The translations under genes were made by a program, and so were the position numbers. This document shows positions 24,638 to 36,539 of a stretch of 64,000 bases of DNA, piece by piece. Each line of letters begins with the position of its first letter. The first letter of the stretch is position 1. This stretch comes from Akebia trifoliata (taxonomy: Eukaryota; Streptophyta; Magnoliopsida; Ranunculales; Lardizabalaceae), in the NCBI GenBank assembly GCA_017979445.1, contig CM030717.1, positions 11,762,139-11,826,138 of the forward strand, written 5' to 3'. The notes below the pieces were generated by a model. It was not told the origin of the DNA and did no database searches. It worked only from the letters and a program-made list of their open reading frames with translations.

Positions 24638-27600
24638 ATGGCACGGTATTTCGACATTGACGACATTATCATGGAGGAGGAGGTAAGTACTAATGGAGTC
24701 AAAGCGAGAGTGTGAATGTACCTCATGCACACCCTAATACCTCCACCAGTCCTAATTTTATTTTTTTTTTGTTTTTTGCAGCTCATCTCGGCTGTTTTTC
24801 AAGTAGGGGCAAATGGAGTTGGACTGCTTGATCCTAGTGCAGAAACAAACAGTGTATGTCTTGATCATAACATGGACCATAAGAGAAAATTATCAATGGC
24901 ATTCTTATGGTTTCTGTTTGTGTTGCTCAGGTTGAACAAGGTGCAAAAGTAGAGCTGCCTTTCTGGCTTGCCCAGGAGTTACACTTAAGACAAGCAGTAT
25001 CAGTCACTGTGCCCTCCTGTTTCAATCAAAAGTAATCCACTCAATTCTTTGGTTGAAAAAAAAAACTATTGAATCAAATATGACAGATCAGGAATCCAAT
25101 CAAACCAATCGTTGTGCCTAGGAGATTTCGTAGATGGTACCTATTGAACAAGTGGACTACACGGTAACTGCTGTGTAAAGCACTGGCCTGGAATACAGCT
25201 GCTTCCAGTGCTGACCCAAGCACAGTTTCAAAGATGTAATAACTGACTGTATTTTTTATTTACGTTCCTATATTTAATTTGGATTTCGCGACATTGCCAG
25301 GACAAGGAAGGAAATACAGGCCGATGCTCCATGTGTCGATCTAAGGAGTCGCTGCCCCTACTTCTATGAGTTGGGATGCAAGGTTTCCCCCCTGTGAGTT
25401 TCTCTCCATATTTCTTGTATCCATATCTTTAACTACGAATCTGCATGTCTTCAAAACTATTGGCACATCTTCAAAATTACATTTTCTGGGGTACATATAA
25501 AGCACGCTATAAGAAAACCTTTTTTGTTCTTTTTGGCATCATTTATAAACTTTCGAAGTTTCTGTTTTTTGTCTAGATTTTTTTATCTTTATTGATCAAA
25601 TTTTTACAGGGAATACTTTAGTCAGGACAACCAACCTACTTGTGCTATGCATGTAGGTTGGCAGTCAATATTGATAGGTCTCATTAATCTCCGTTGGCCA
25701 CCAATCCAACCAATCGACTACTCAACCAATGGTTTCATGATTGAATATTATGAGCGATCCACAAATAAGTATTATGCTAGGTTGGATCATTCACTCAATT
25801 CTATTACTGGCCCAGTAGATCTTGAGAGGACCCCATCAAATGGGGTGCCTTGTCCATGAAATAGAGATTAAAAAAAAACACAGCTGTCCTCATCCAAGTA
25901 TGCCTACCATTTATGGATGATGCGATCAAGGTTTAAAATCTTGGTATTATACTCTTGTTCAGCATCTCGGAGAGTAAAAATAGTTTTGGAATGAGAAAGG
26001 CAATGCACAAAAATAATGGTATATTTCCAACTTCCAATATACATGCAGTGGTATACATTATGCTACACTAGTTTTAATGCTTAATTAGACACTATCTATA
26101 AAAAAAATGCTTAATTAGACACCAAATGTGATGTTTAGTGAAAATATATTAGTGATGGAACTAAAGACAAAGTTTCTAATTATCTTAATTTTCTGATTCA
26201 AGATTGTATGCTGATGCATATTGTAGACGCCCCAATTTGCACGAACCCGTTAGGAAAATCCAAATTTCCTCGAATTGATTCCGACTTAGACTTAAGCCTC
26301 TCAATGGACCCGCATTGCCACTTGGCATCATTATTCATGCATACATGCATACTTATTGCATTTCATATAATTCCATGCCCATACCTTGTCCCTAATCCAC
26401 TTTAAACCTATATCCATCACCCATATCCTAACCCAAGTCCATATCCTAATCCAAACCCAAACCCAACACCAAGCCCACTTCAAGTCCATTCTCTTATCCC
26501 TTCACAAGATGACACATGTTGATACCTGTAGAAAAATTGAATTTATTGAGAATTCTTGGATGATCATTACAAATGCCCCAATAGTGGTATTTATAGACCA
26601 ACTATCCTATTACAAGAATAATCTAGAACTTCAAGAATATTCTAGAATAATAAACCAACTATCCTATTGTAGAACATTACAAGAATATTCTAGAAAGTTA
26701 AGAGTAATCAAGAATAATCAAGAAGAATATCCTATTTTCTTGATTCTATGAGATCAGATTTCCGGATTCTTCTACACTCCTCCTCAAGTTGGTGCATAGA
26801 TGTCAATCATGCCCAACTTGCTTATCAGATGTTCAAAGTTAGGTCTAGCAAGCCCCTTAGTCAAGATGTCGGCTGTTTGCTGACTAGAAGGCACAAACGG
26901 CAAGCAAACAGTTCCAGCTTCAATTTTTTCCTTAATGAAATGTCGATCAATCTCAATGTGCTTCGTCCTATCATGCTGGACAGGATTGTGAGCAATACTT
27001 ATTGCAGCCTTATTGTCGCAGTACAGCTTCAGAGGAAGTTCCACAGTCATCTTGAGTTCTTCGAGGATTTTGTATATCCACAATACCTCACAAATCCCTT
27101 GAGCCATTGCTCTAAACTCAGCCTCTGCGCTACTTCTGGCAACAACATTTTGCTTCTTGCTTCGCCAGGTAACCAAGTTTCCCCACAAAAAGGTGCAATA
27201 CCCTGAAGTAGATCTCCTGTCATTCACTGAACCTGCCCAATCTGCATCAGTAAATACCTCAACACTCATTTGATTTGTCTTTTTGAAAAACAGACCTTTT
27301 CCAGGAGTAGACTTTAAATATCTCAAAATTCGATAGACCACCTCGAGGTGTTCTTCATAAGATGCGTGCATAAATTGACTAACAACACTAACAGAGAAGG
27401 CAATATCCGGTCGAGTATGAGATAAATAGATTAGTTTTCCAACCAATCTCTGGTATCTACCAGTATCAACAGGAACACTTCCCTCTTCCCAAAGCTTTAC
27501 ATTGGGATCCATGGGAGTCTCAGCCGATCTGCAACCACTTAACCCGGTTTCCTTCAAAAGATCAAGAATATACTTTCGTTGAGAGACAACGATTCCTTTC

Positions 27601-30600
27601 CTTGAACGAGCAACTTCCATGCCAAGGAAATATCTTAGTGCTCCCAAATCCTTGATTTCGAATTCTAAAGCAAGGCTCTTCTTCAATCTCTCTATTTCGA
27701 TCACATCATCACCTGTGAGAATAATATCATCAACATAAACTATTAGCGCAGCAACCTTTCCTTCATGAGAAAACTTGAAAAACAAGGTATGATCAGCTTG
27801 TTCTTGAGAATATCCTTGTTTTTTGACAAACTGTGTAAACTTCTCAAACCAAGCCCTTGGAGACTGTTTGAGACCATACAGGGACTTTTTTAGTTTGCAT
27901 ATTCTTGAGCCAAACTTCTCCTCAAAGCCCGGTGGACTATCCATGTACACTTCTTCCTCCAAGTCACCATTGAGGAAGGCATTCTTCACATCTAGTTGTT
28001 GCAAGGGCCAGTCCAGATTAGCAGCAATAGATAAAAGTACTCTCACCGTGTTTAATTTTGCAACAGGAGCAAAAGTCTCAGAATAATCAATGCCATATGT
28101 CTGGGTGAATCCCTTTGCCACCAACCTAGCCTTGTATCTTTCCACTGAACCATCAGAGTTGTACTTCACAGTAAAGACCCATTTACAACCCACAGTGGTC
28201 TTCCCAGTTGGCAACGCCTCAACACTCCAAGTATTGTTCTTCTCAAGAGCTTTCATCTCTTCAAGTATTGCTTCCTTCCACTTTGGAACCTTTAGAGCCT
28301 CCTGTACACTATTAGGAATTTCTACACTGGACAATTGAGAGGTAAAAGCAGCACGAGATGATGACAATTTCGAGTATGATACAAATTTAGACAGTGGATT
28401 ACTAGTATAAGATCTAACCCCTTTACGAAGAGCTATAAGAATGTCTAAATCAGAAGGCTTAGACTGACTGTTGGAAAGAGAAAGAGAATTACCTGTAACA
28501 GACTCAGATTGTTGATTCGTCCTTGGTTCAGAATCATGGCTGTGTTGTAGAGTCAATTCGTCTTTCCTTTTCTTATGATTCTTTTTCAAGTAAACAATCC
28601 CTTTCCAAGTTCGGTCACCATCCTTGAATCTATTATCATGTTGTGACATTATAGTAGGTTGTTCCTTATTTTCGGTTTCCAAAATTTGTTGTTCAGAATT
28701 TTGATTTTTAAATTATTTTTCAAATGTAGGTCTAGACTCAGGGGAAACATCACTCATAATAGGAGGATTTTCAAGGAATGAATCTTGGTCATTTACTGTA
28801 GGTGCAGAGATACTAGACTCAGATTCTTGCAAGAGAAACACATCATCTGAGAGAAAAACATTGCCCGAGTTAAATGAATCTTCCTTAAAAATCTCCCCCT
28901 GAAGATGAATATCCTTAAAATATGGTTGTTTTTCAAAAAATGTAACATTCATTGTGACAAAACATTTTTTCGATATCGAGACAAAACATTTATAGCCTTT
29001 CTGAGTTGGGGAGTAACCAATGAAGACACATTTTATAGCTCTGGGCTCAAGTTTTCCAATTTTTCGATGTTCATGAACAAAAACCGTACAACCAAATATT
29101 TTTAAGGTAGATCAGCAGAAAGTCTAGTAGTTGGAAAACAATTTGTGAAAACTTGGAAAGGAGTTCGAAATTGTAAAACTTTGGAGGGCATTCTGTTTAT
29201 TAAGTACGCAGCAGTTAAAACAGCCTCTCTCCATAGATACTTGGGAACTTTAGTTGTAAAAAGTAATGCACGAGCCACCTCCAACAGATGTTTATTTTTT
29301 CTTTCTGCAACACCATTCTGTTGGGGTGTATCGATGCAAGAACTGTGATGAATTATTCCTTTTTCAAGAAAAAAATTTCCCAAGGTCGTGTTAAAATACT
29401 CTTTCCCATTATCACTCCTGAAAACTTGTATGTTAGTTTGAAATTGAGTCTGCACCATATTGTAAAAATTTTTAAAAACGCGTTCGGCCTCTGATTTTTC
29501 TTTCAATAAATACATCCAGCAGAGTCGAGTATGATCATCCGTAAATGTGATGAACCATATCTTGCTAGAAGGTGTACTTATCTTATTAGGACCCCAAACA
29601 TCACTGTGAATAATAGTGAAAGGTTTTGATGGTTTATATGGTTGTGAAGGAAAAGATGTACGGTGGTGTTTTGCAAATTCACATATTTCACAATGAAACA
29701 TAGATGGATCTTTATTGCCAAACAACTTAGAAAATAAATGTTTTAAATATTTGAAACTTGGATGACCTAATCTTAAATGCCATAACATAATATTATTATT
29801 GGAAACAGAAATAGATTCAAAGCAGGAACTTATTTGTTGAGATTGTCGCCTCGATTCAGATCCATCATCAAGGAAGTAGAGTCCTCCACTCTGTTTAGCA
29901 CTGCCAATCATCCTCCCCGAGGTCAAATCCTGGAACACACAATGAGTTGGGAAAAAGGTAGTTTGACAATTTTGATCACGGGCTAGCTTGCTGACAGACA
30001 AAAGATTACAGGAAAGTTTGGGAACGTGAAGAGTGAGTGATGGAGATACTATAATAGAACATTTTCCTGCAATGGCTGAAAGAGAGCCATCTGCAATCTT
30101 AATTTTCTGATTACCATAATAAGGATTATACGAAGAAAAAAGAATTTGACAACCCTGTCATATGATCGGTTGCACCTGAATCGATGATCCAGGTGCGATC
30201 AAGGTTGACATCAATGAGAGCTGTTTTCAGGTAATTACCTTTTTGAGCCAAAGAACAAGTAGGATTTTTCTGAGACTCGAGAATCTTGTACAGTTGGTCT
30301 ATCTGCTCCTTGGTGAAAGGAAACGAATTTGAAGAAGACTGCTGCTCTTGATCCGAGACACTGGCCTGAAGTGCACGCCCCGCTCCACTAGACTTCTTCT
30401 TCCAGTGATCGCACCACGGCCGTTCAGAACGCTTACCATCCTTTTTTACCTCCTCCTGAAAATCTCGAGTTACAAGGGCAGAACTTTCTACTTCCGAGTT
30501 AGTAGTACTAGGAACCGATTTGTTGTTAAGCATCACACTCTGCCGTGCTTCTTCTCTCCGAACATCTGAGAAGGTCTCACGAATTGTTGGCAGAGGAGTT

Positions 30601-33600
30601 TTCCTTAAAATTCGGCCCCGCACCTCGTCTAATTCTTTGTTAAGTCCTGCTAAGAACATAAATACACGATCATTCTCCTGTCGTTTCATGAACCGGATAC
30701 TATCATTGCACACTCCCAGACATCATCATAACAGAGGTCTAACTCCTGCCACAATGTCATCAACTCGTTGTAGTAAGAGGTTACATCTCGGTCACCTTGT
30801 TTCGCGTGCCAAAGTTTGGATTTTAAACAAAAAATCTGCGAAGAATTTTCTAGATCGGAATACGTATCCCTGACTGCTTCCCAAACATCTTTGGCCGTCG
30901 GCAGGAACATGAAGGGCTTGCCAATTGCGGGTTCCATTGAGTTCACTAACCACGCAATAATCAAAGAATTTTCTGATTTCCAGGTCTTGAGAGTCGAATC
31001 TACATCGGCAGGTTTTGTCACTTCTCCTGTCAAATATCCAAGCTTCCCCTTGCCTTCCAAAATTAAACGAACGATTTGCGACCATTCCGTGTAGTTTTTT
31101 CCATTTAGACGGTGGATATTTAATTGGAACGAATTCGTGGACCCTTCTGAACCACTAAATGAGATGGAAGAGTTCAGGTTCGGACTTGTGGTGCTTTCCC
31201 CTGACACCACTGAGTCCTTACTAGTCGCACCGGTTAAAGCCGTCTTCCACGGATTTTGACCCGCCATAGGTAATTCCTAGATCAGAACCTAGTGCTCTGA
31301 TACCATGTAGAAAAATTGAATTTATTGAGAATTCTTGGATGATCATTACAAATGCCCCAATAGTGGTATTTATAGACCAACTATCCTATTACAAGAATAA
31401 TCTAGAACTTCAAGAATATTCTAGAATAATAAACCAACTATCCTATTGTAGAACATTACAAGAATATTCTAGAAAGTTAAGAGTAATCAAGAATAATCAA
31501 GAAGAATATCCTATTTTCTTGATTCTATGAGATCAGATTTCCAGATTCTTCTACAATACCTCATAAGTCCCCAATACCCAATGCATCATCTAATTAGAAG
31601 GTCAACTTTCCTTTTGTAAAAATTCAAGAATGCCCTTCTCAAAAAGTTTAGTCAAACCAAAAAAGTTATTTGGTCTTTAGTAATAATCCATAAAGGTGAG
31701 AAAACTTCCAATCATACCCTCAAAAGGTGGGAATCTTCAAGTACATACATAGAGTCTCCCATTAGTCCATTTCAAAAACATACATTCACCCTTGCTTTAT
31801 GAGTTATTTACAAATGAACCAAGATCTACTTTTCACCTACCACTTCACCTTTACACATGTCATTCTCCTACTCACCTCCCAAAAAGTACTTTGTTCTCCC
31901 ATTGGTCCATTTTAAAAAATATTCTTACACATTTGCTTTATAAGTTATTTACAAATGAACCAAGGTCTACTTTTCACCTACCACTTCACATTTACACATG
32001 TCACTCCCCTATTCATCCTCTCAAAAGTACTTTTATTCTCTCCCCTCTATTTATCAAAAAACCAAATATCAAATAATGTTTTTAGGATTTCTTCACAAAT
32101 GTCATCTTTGCCCTCATACAAATGAAAATTTCAATAAGAAATAACCTAAACCCTATGTCCATTTTCTTTATTTTTAGGGTTGGATCACTTTATCCCCAAA
32201 AGTTCTCTAAAAACTCTATAAATACCCTCATTTTCTATTAACAACTCATGCTCTCAAACCCCCATCTCTCAACTTAAAATTCTACCAAAATTTCTACTCA
32301 CTCTCTCATCTTCTAAACTTCAACCCACTCAACCCTCAACCATCTCATTCAACTCTCAAGTCTACCTTTCAAGGTTCAAGTTCATCAAGGGACAAGGTGG
32401 GGTTCAAGATGTAATTTACTTATTTCAAAATTTGCATTCTCTTCTTCTAACCCTCTCTTTTCTTTTCTTTTTAGAAATCCCTAAGATGTAATGTATACTC
32501 TCTCCCATCCCCGGTAGATTAGACTAAGGTTCGATCGAAAGGATGGGGGTTGAAACCTTTTTCACCCCAATCTAATGTATCATCTTGTACACAATGCACA
32601 CACTCACCTATGCATGGCAATGATAAAGAAATGTGTCACCCTCTTGATGGGGTGAATCACTAAGTTTCTAGCCATGCATACATGCATCAAGGTTGTGGCC
32701 TCAAGGGAACTCCATCATGGAGTCTCTCTAAAAGCTCAAATTTACATTCATATTCCCAAATGCAATGTGACTACATGGGTCATTCTCTTCCATAGAATGC
32801 CCTTAATGTCACTTTGAAATCAAAACCCTTTTGAAAATGGGACATTTCACTTTAATGCACACACCACCCTTGTCATACATTCTCATGCATTTTTAATATT
32901 TGTTTTTTCAAGTTTTTACAAAATAAAATGGCCAAGCAAGGTAACCACCTTTGGTGGAGAAGATGGGGTGCCTAACACCTTCCCCATCCTCTAATCGAAT
33001 CTCCTTACCTAGATCTTAGGTAGACTTTGCCCTTTTCCAACGAATGAGAGTCACTACAATGCCATGAAAAAAATAGGTTTCAAAAAATCAATTCGGGTGC
33101 CCATTCACACCCATTTCCAAAAAAGAATGGTGGCGACTCCAAACAATGTAGCATTGAGGTTCATGACGAACATTTCATGTCTAGACATACTATTGTATAT
33201 TTTCTTGATACCTTACAGTAACGGAATGTCTTAGATGGGGATATTTTGAACCATGGATATGATGGTGATCTATATCTTTTAGTGTTTCTATCAATGGCCA
33301 TAACATCATGTTGTGGTTCCCATGTTCAGTATGTCTGACAGCACTTGTTCTTGTGTCTAAGCTACAAAGGTCTTAATTGGATTGGTTACTAACTATCTAA
33401 AGCATCACACTTAGATGTTTGTTTTAGTATGATTTTAATGGTAAAAGTCTGGAGAATACGACACAGAGTTGGATCACATGCAGCTATATTATATTAGGTT
33501 AGAGACAGACAAAGGACTGTTTCTGTCACTGAGCCTTTTTTTTTTTTTTTTGATTAACAGGGTTGGTGATAAAACCATTGGGGCTTTCCTCCTATATGCA

Positions 33601-33907
33601 TTTACGGGTAGGTACAAAGAAGTTCTGAGCAAGGCACATAGTGCAGCATTTGCAGTGGCTCCCAAGTTTTTGAAAATTCTCACGAAAGAAGAAACTCAAT
33701 GTAAGACTTACGTGACATTGTCAAACTATCTTCTCATTCTTACATTCATCTACAATGATTCAAATCTCGACAATTATGAGAAACATTTTTTTTCTTGAAG
33801 TGTATGAAGCAGCTCGATCTTCAATGTTAGCATTCAAGAAATGGCGGGTGGGCGGGCCAAGGTTTGAGAGAGCATCAATACTCAGGAAAAAGAGGAAAGC
33901 CGACTAA
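24638..33907 (+). CDS. PSF3: GINS complex subunit PSF3, six exons with an 8.2-kb intron
   Basis: Exons: 24638-24682, 24782-24853, 24931-25031, 25301-25393, 33561-33700, 33801-33907. They join to 186 codons (185 aa), matching plant PSF3, with consistent phases and TAA at 33905-33907. PSF3 forms the GINS tetramer with SLD5, PSF1 and PSF2; GINS joins MCM2-7 and CDC45 as the replicative helicase in the nucleus. Family landmarks are the N-terminal MARYFDIDDIIMEEE, then GVGLLDPSAE, the segment VELPFWLAQELHLRQAVSV, the central CPYFYELG, LLYAFTGRYKE, and the basic C-terminus ASILRKKRKAD. Intron 4 (25394-33560) carries a Gypsy-type LTR split by an antisense Copia element. The gene looks intact, since all motifs and splice sites are present. 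Confidence 0.95.
26527..26776 (-). repeat. 3' LTR of the Copia element
   Basis: A 250-bp direct repeat beginning TGTAGAAAAATTG and ending TTCTTCTACA as read on the plus strand; it is the 3' LTR in element orientation. It differs from the partner at 31306-31555 at one base. Confidence 0.95.
26777..26792 (-). promoter_or_regulatory. Polypurine tract of the Copia element
   Basis: On the minus strand the bases just before the 3' LTR read CTTGAGGAGGAG, the expected primer tract for second-strand synthesis. It abuts the LTR directly. Confidence 0.8.
26784..28682 (-). pseudogene. Copia reverse transcriptase and RNase H region (632 codons open)
   Basis: One long frame holds the whole reverse transcriptase and RNase H. 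Residue 167 starts KWVFTVKYNSDGS, and LDVKNAFLNGDL is the first catalytic block. The YVDD box is at 316-319, and RNase H includes TDADWAGSVNDRRSTSGY around 478-495. The frame ends LGMIDIYAPT, the usual Copia terminus. The stop at 28715-28713 lies in this same frame just upstream and cuts it from the linker and integrase part. The start shown is only the first in-frame initiator-like codon after that stop; the native product would be cleaved from a polyprotein. The catalytic residues visible here are intact. Confidence 0.93.
28713..29101 (-). pseudogene. Copia pol linker between integrase and reverse transcriptase, broken at both ends
   Basis: This segment continues the post-integrase region, with a GCTVFVHEH-like motif and an IGYSPTQKGYKC motif, and then an acidic linker rich in Ser, Glu and Asp. 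It is joined to the integrase part by a one-base frame change near 29106, in an A/T run. It ends at an in-frame TAA (28715-28713). Confidence 0.8.
29102..30130 (-). pseudogene. Copia integrase region
   Basis: The open frame carries the pre-integrase zinc motif (HLRLGHPSF followed by CEICEFAKHH) and the catalytic triad context: HSDVWGP, then SDNGKEY, then the Glu in NGVAERKNKHL. An ATG-like start is annotated at 30001, but the same frame extends upstream to about 30130, where a frame change in a T run separates it from the protease part. The downstream end at 29102 is a stop caused by another frame change. The core residues are all present. Confidence 0.85.
30126..30713 (-). pseudogene. Copia gag C-terminal part and protease
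   Basis: The frame contains the second half of gag (RFMKRQENDRVFMFLAGLN and REEARQSVM) and the aspartic protease motif DSGATDHMTG close to its end. A CCHC zinc knuckle would normally lie between them. Here the sequence passes from WCDH straight to a Lys/Ser-rich linker, so the knuckle appears deleted. It is separated from gag proper by a frame change near 30710 and ends early in a run of Phe codons. Confidence 0.85.
30690..31267 (-). pseudogene. Copia gag N-terminal part
   Basis: It starts at ATG 31267, 21 bases after the primer-binding site. The UBN2/gag-like core is clear: LNGKNYTEWS, KLGYLTGE, IIAWLVNSMEP, DVWEAVRDTYSD and LKSKLWHAKQGDRDV. The frame is lost near 30710, just after a VWEC motif, and the remainder lies in another frame at 30713-30126. 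Confidence 0.88.
31288..31305 (-). promoter_or_regulatory. Primer-binding site of the Copia element
   Basis: Read on the minus strand, TGGTATCAGAGCACTAGG starts immediately after the 5' LTR and matches the 3' end of initiator methionine tRNA, the usual Copia primer. Confidence 0.9.
31306..31555 (-). repeat. 5' LTR of the Copia element
   Basis: A 250-bp repeat with the same TGTAGA...TCTACA termini as 26527-26776. It would carry the element promoter, reading toward lower coordinates and antisense to PSF3. Confidence 0.95.
31755..32040 (+). repeat. Tandem duplication inside the Gypsy LTR, about 140-bp unit
   Basis: Two adjacent units share CTCCCATTRGTCCATTT, GAGTTATTTACAAATGAACC or AAGTTATTTACAAATGAACC, and TCTACTTTTCACCTACCAC. 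They lie within the Gypsy LTR part downstream of the Copia insertion. Confidence 0.75.
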
Positions 33908-34952
33908 GTAGGTGCATTGGTCCTTCCCCTTTGCAATCTCAGCTAAATACTTTTCTAGTTTGATTGAATGCATGTATGGAAACGCTTAGAAAGTTATTTT
34001 ACTGTCGGATGAAGCATCCAGAAAACAGAGAATATTATTTAGAGAGCTTCTATTGCCACACTAACTTTTGCTAACACCACCCCAAGATGTGCTAATTCTT
34101 TGTTGATTTACATATGAATTGGGGTGGCAATTGAATCTCTCTATTTTTTCAGTAAACAAAGTTAGCTTCATTATTGCTGATCATCCATGTAAACCATCAG
34201 ATGATTAGTATCATCTCTTTGATACAGATACATTGTGAGCTACAATACAAATAACCCTTCAATTGATATCATGTGTTTGTTGTTGTTGCCATGTTTAAAA
34301 TCTTATCTTGAGGCAATGTTTCAGTCCAGAGAAAAACCGATAATTTCTCAACCAATACATTCCTGAAACATTCAATATTTTGGGGTCAATGTCATACTTA
34401 CATGTATTGGCTGACACAATTTTTGAGCCATGGTGGTTGCTTTCATCCTTTGATCCACATATGGTAAGAGACCGATTAAAATGCATAGAGAATAATCAAA
34501 AACCATTGAAAGTCTCAATAATATCAATCAAATCATAAACCAAAACATAGCTTTTCATTATTTCCCATCATCTATTTTGGAAGAATGATTCTTTCTACAT
34601 AATCTATTGTTCTTTTTTGTTATATCTTGAGGTTGCTTCTGAGCTTGTACCATCCTTTCTTGCAGACACCAACGACTTTCCGTCCATGTTTGAAGAAGGC
34701 CTTGAGGTCTTTAGTCCTCTCCTTCATCTGCTTCTCCAGCTCTCCCATTCAGAATCAGAGATGAAATAAAATGGAAATAATGACCCATCATCAATCTCCC
34801 CCTCTCTCCCTTTTAGTTCTAATGTTCCTCTATTGCCTTCTCTGTTCCAGCCTGTTTTTTGGGATTGCTTTGACCCGTTCTAAACAAATGGATTCAGATT
34901 CCCAGAAAGATTGGTTGGATTCACTTTTGGTTTATTTAATATATGGATAATG

Positions 34953-35114
34953 CTGGAGTAACATTAAAATGTACATCGATTGTACATTCTGATGTGGACA
35001 CACATAACCATAGATGTTTTTCATCAAGATACAAGTGAAAATCATTTATGGTTGTGTGCACCACCACGTTAGAATGGCAGAATCGATGTACATTTCAATG
35101 TTACTTCAACACAA
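34953..35114. mobile_element. Palindromic MITE, TGGAGTAAC / GTTACTTCA ends
   Basis: The left arm carries AATGTACATCGATTGTACATTCTGATGTGG with AACCATAGATG further in; the right arm is its imperfect inverted copy. The centre reads TCATCAAGATACAAGTGAAAATC. Related elements occur at 53905, 63520 and 63711. Confidence 0.65.
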
Positions 35115-35216
35115 CTCTATATTTATCTTTCTATTATTAACCGATGACCTTTTTTATTTTCTCTAATGGGTTGGCCAAAGATGATAGAAACCAAAGTTTA
35201 AAGGGGTCTCTTACAT

Positions 35217-35391
35217 GGTTTAAAATATGGAAATGTATTGGCCTATACAAAATGTTATTGGTGGAGATCGATACAGAACATTTTGACCCCTACATATTGG
35301 TGGAGCGATGCAAAACATTGAATGTATTGGCCAATACTGTATCGGTTTTTTTCATCAACCGTAACATTCAATGGATATGACATTTTAAACC
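35217..35391. mobile_element. MITE-like element with GGTTTAAAATA ends
   Basis: The left end GGTTTAAAATATGG and the right end CATTTTAAACC are inverted. Inside, ATGTATTGGCC appears in both halves. Non-coding. Confidence 0.45.
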
Positions 35392-36539
35392 TTGGTCTCT
35401 TATAGCAAAGGGTGTGTTTGGCAAGGTAGTTAATGGATTGGGTATAGATTGGATCTATTTGGGACCAATCTGACAAGGTTTCGGTTTGATCTAATGAGAA
35501 TTGGATTGAATTATTATTGGATTCGGTTTTACTGGATCCTAACATTTAGATCCAATTCTGATTAGCCTTTCAAAATATAAATAAATTTCATATATTCAAA
35601 CAAACATGAAATAAATGCTTTCTCACACTTCGAGACAAGGGAAATTGTTGATGTAGAATCAAATTGGATCCTTATGGAAGCCCAAATCCTTGTTCCAAAC
35701 TTGAAGTTATTGGATCGGATTTTGGGTATATAGCATGGGCTTGTGCAATTTTAGGCTCAATGAGTTGGCCTTAACCTGAAGGCCCAACTAACATTTCACC
35801 TGTGAATTATGTATTCTTATAGTTAGAGTAAATTGATAGAGCTGAAAATTGATCCTATTTGCTTCCAAGAATCAATCATCTTCAAGTTCTTTAATTTCTA
35901 TGATAAATTATTTTTATTCTATTTAACTTTATCTTCAATCCAACGTAACCTTAACCTTTTGTTAAAATTCCATCATTTTTACTTTCCCAAAAGCAATATC
36001 TTGTCTTAGGTTTGAAGTAAATAAATTCTTAAGGTTGAAGTTGATTGGTTCGGTAGAAAACTTAAGGATTTTTCTGGCTACAAGGTTCCGTGCCCTTGCC
36101 ATGTCAGCCGTGTACCCAACTGTGTACCAAGACCACATACATTCATTATTATTCTTGCCAAAAACATGGGCAACTCACGGGCAAAAAAATATTCTGAAGT
36201 GGCCTAGAGTAAGGCCACTAACCCTTCAGTGCATCATGTGTCACTCAAATCCCCCGAGTACATACAATACCCCAAGATGGCTAATTCATCTCAAAAATTT
36301 GGACACCTCCCTATTACATTACACATGATTTGAGTGTTCTGTCTCTGTTTTCTCCCCAAAATGGGTCATCTTTGAACCAGATAAGATAACAGATGGTCAC
36401 GACGATTATAGTAACAAAGTTTGTATTTGATAATTATTCGATGGGACTTCAATTCGATTAACATAGATAAATTCGTGAAAGCTTTTTGTCATAAAATTGG
36501 GAAACCTAAAATAATGTTTTTGGATATTTTACCAAATCT

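Larger units (their letters stand above)
26522..31560 (-). mobile_element. Near full-length Ty1/Copia retrotransposon with ATACC target duplication
   Basis: The element 26527-31555 (5029 bp) is flanked by a perfect ATACC duplication (26522-26526 and 31556-31560). Its LTRs, 26527-26776 and 31306-31555, are both 250 bp and I find a single difference between them (G at 26764 against A at 31543). The element order on the minus strand is 5' LTR, initiator-tRNA primer site, gag, protease, integrase, reverse transcriptase, RNase H, polypurine tract and 3' LTR, which is the Copia order. It inserted into the Gypsy LTR inside PSF3 intron 4, antisense to PSF3. The coding region carries several breaks, so it is not autonomous as read. 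Confidence 0.95.
26222..33140 (+). mobile_element. Gypsy-type (Tat/Ogre-like) LTR with primer site, interrupted by a Copia element
   Basis: The sequence starts TGTAGACGCCCCAATTTG at 26222, typical of Tat-lineage LTRs, and resumes after the Copia insertion at 31561. The far part has the leader-like text GGTGGAGAAGATGGGGTGCC near 32954. It ends near TGGCGACTCC (33131-33140), the primer-site motif of this lineage. Without the insertion the LTR is about 1.9 kb, and its exact 3' end is uncertain. No gag, pol or second LTR is seen, so this is a solo or truncated remnant in sense orientation in PSF3 intron 4. I saw no clear target duplication around it. Confidence 0.65.

Noticed and set aside
24424..24786. 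120-codon minus-strand frame overlapping PSF3 exon 1
   Set aside because: It is antisense to a confident exon and has no domain; a shadow frame.
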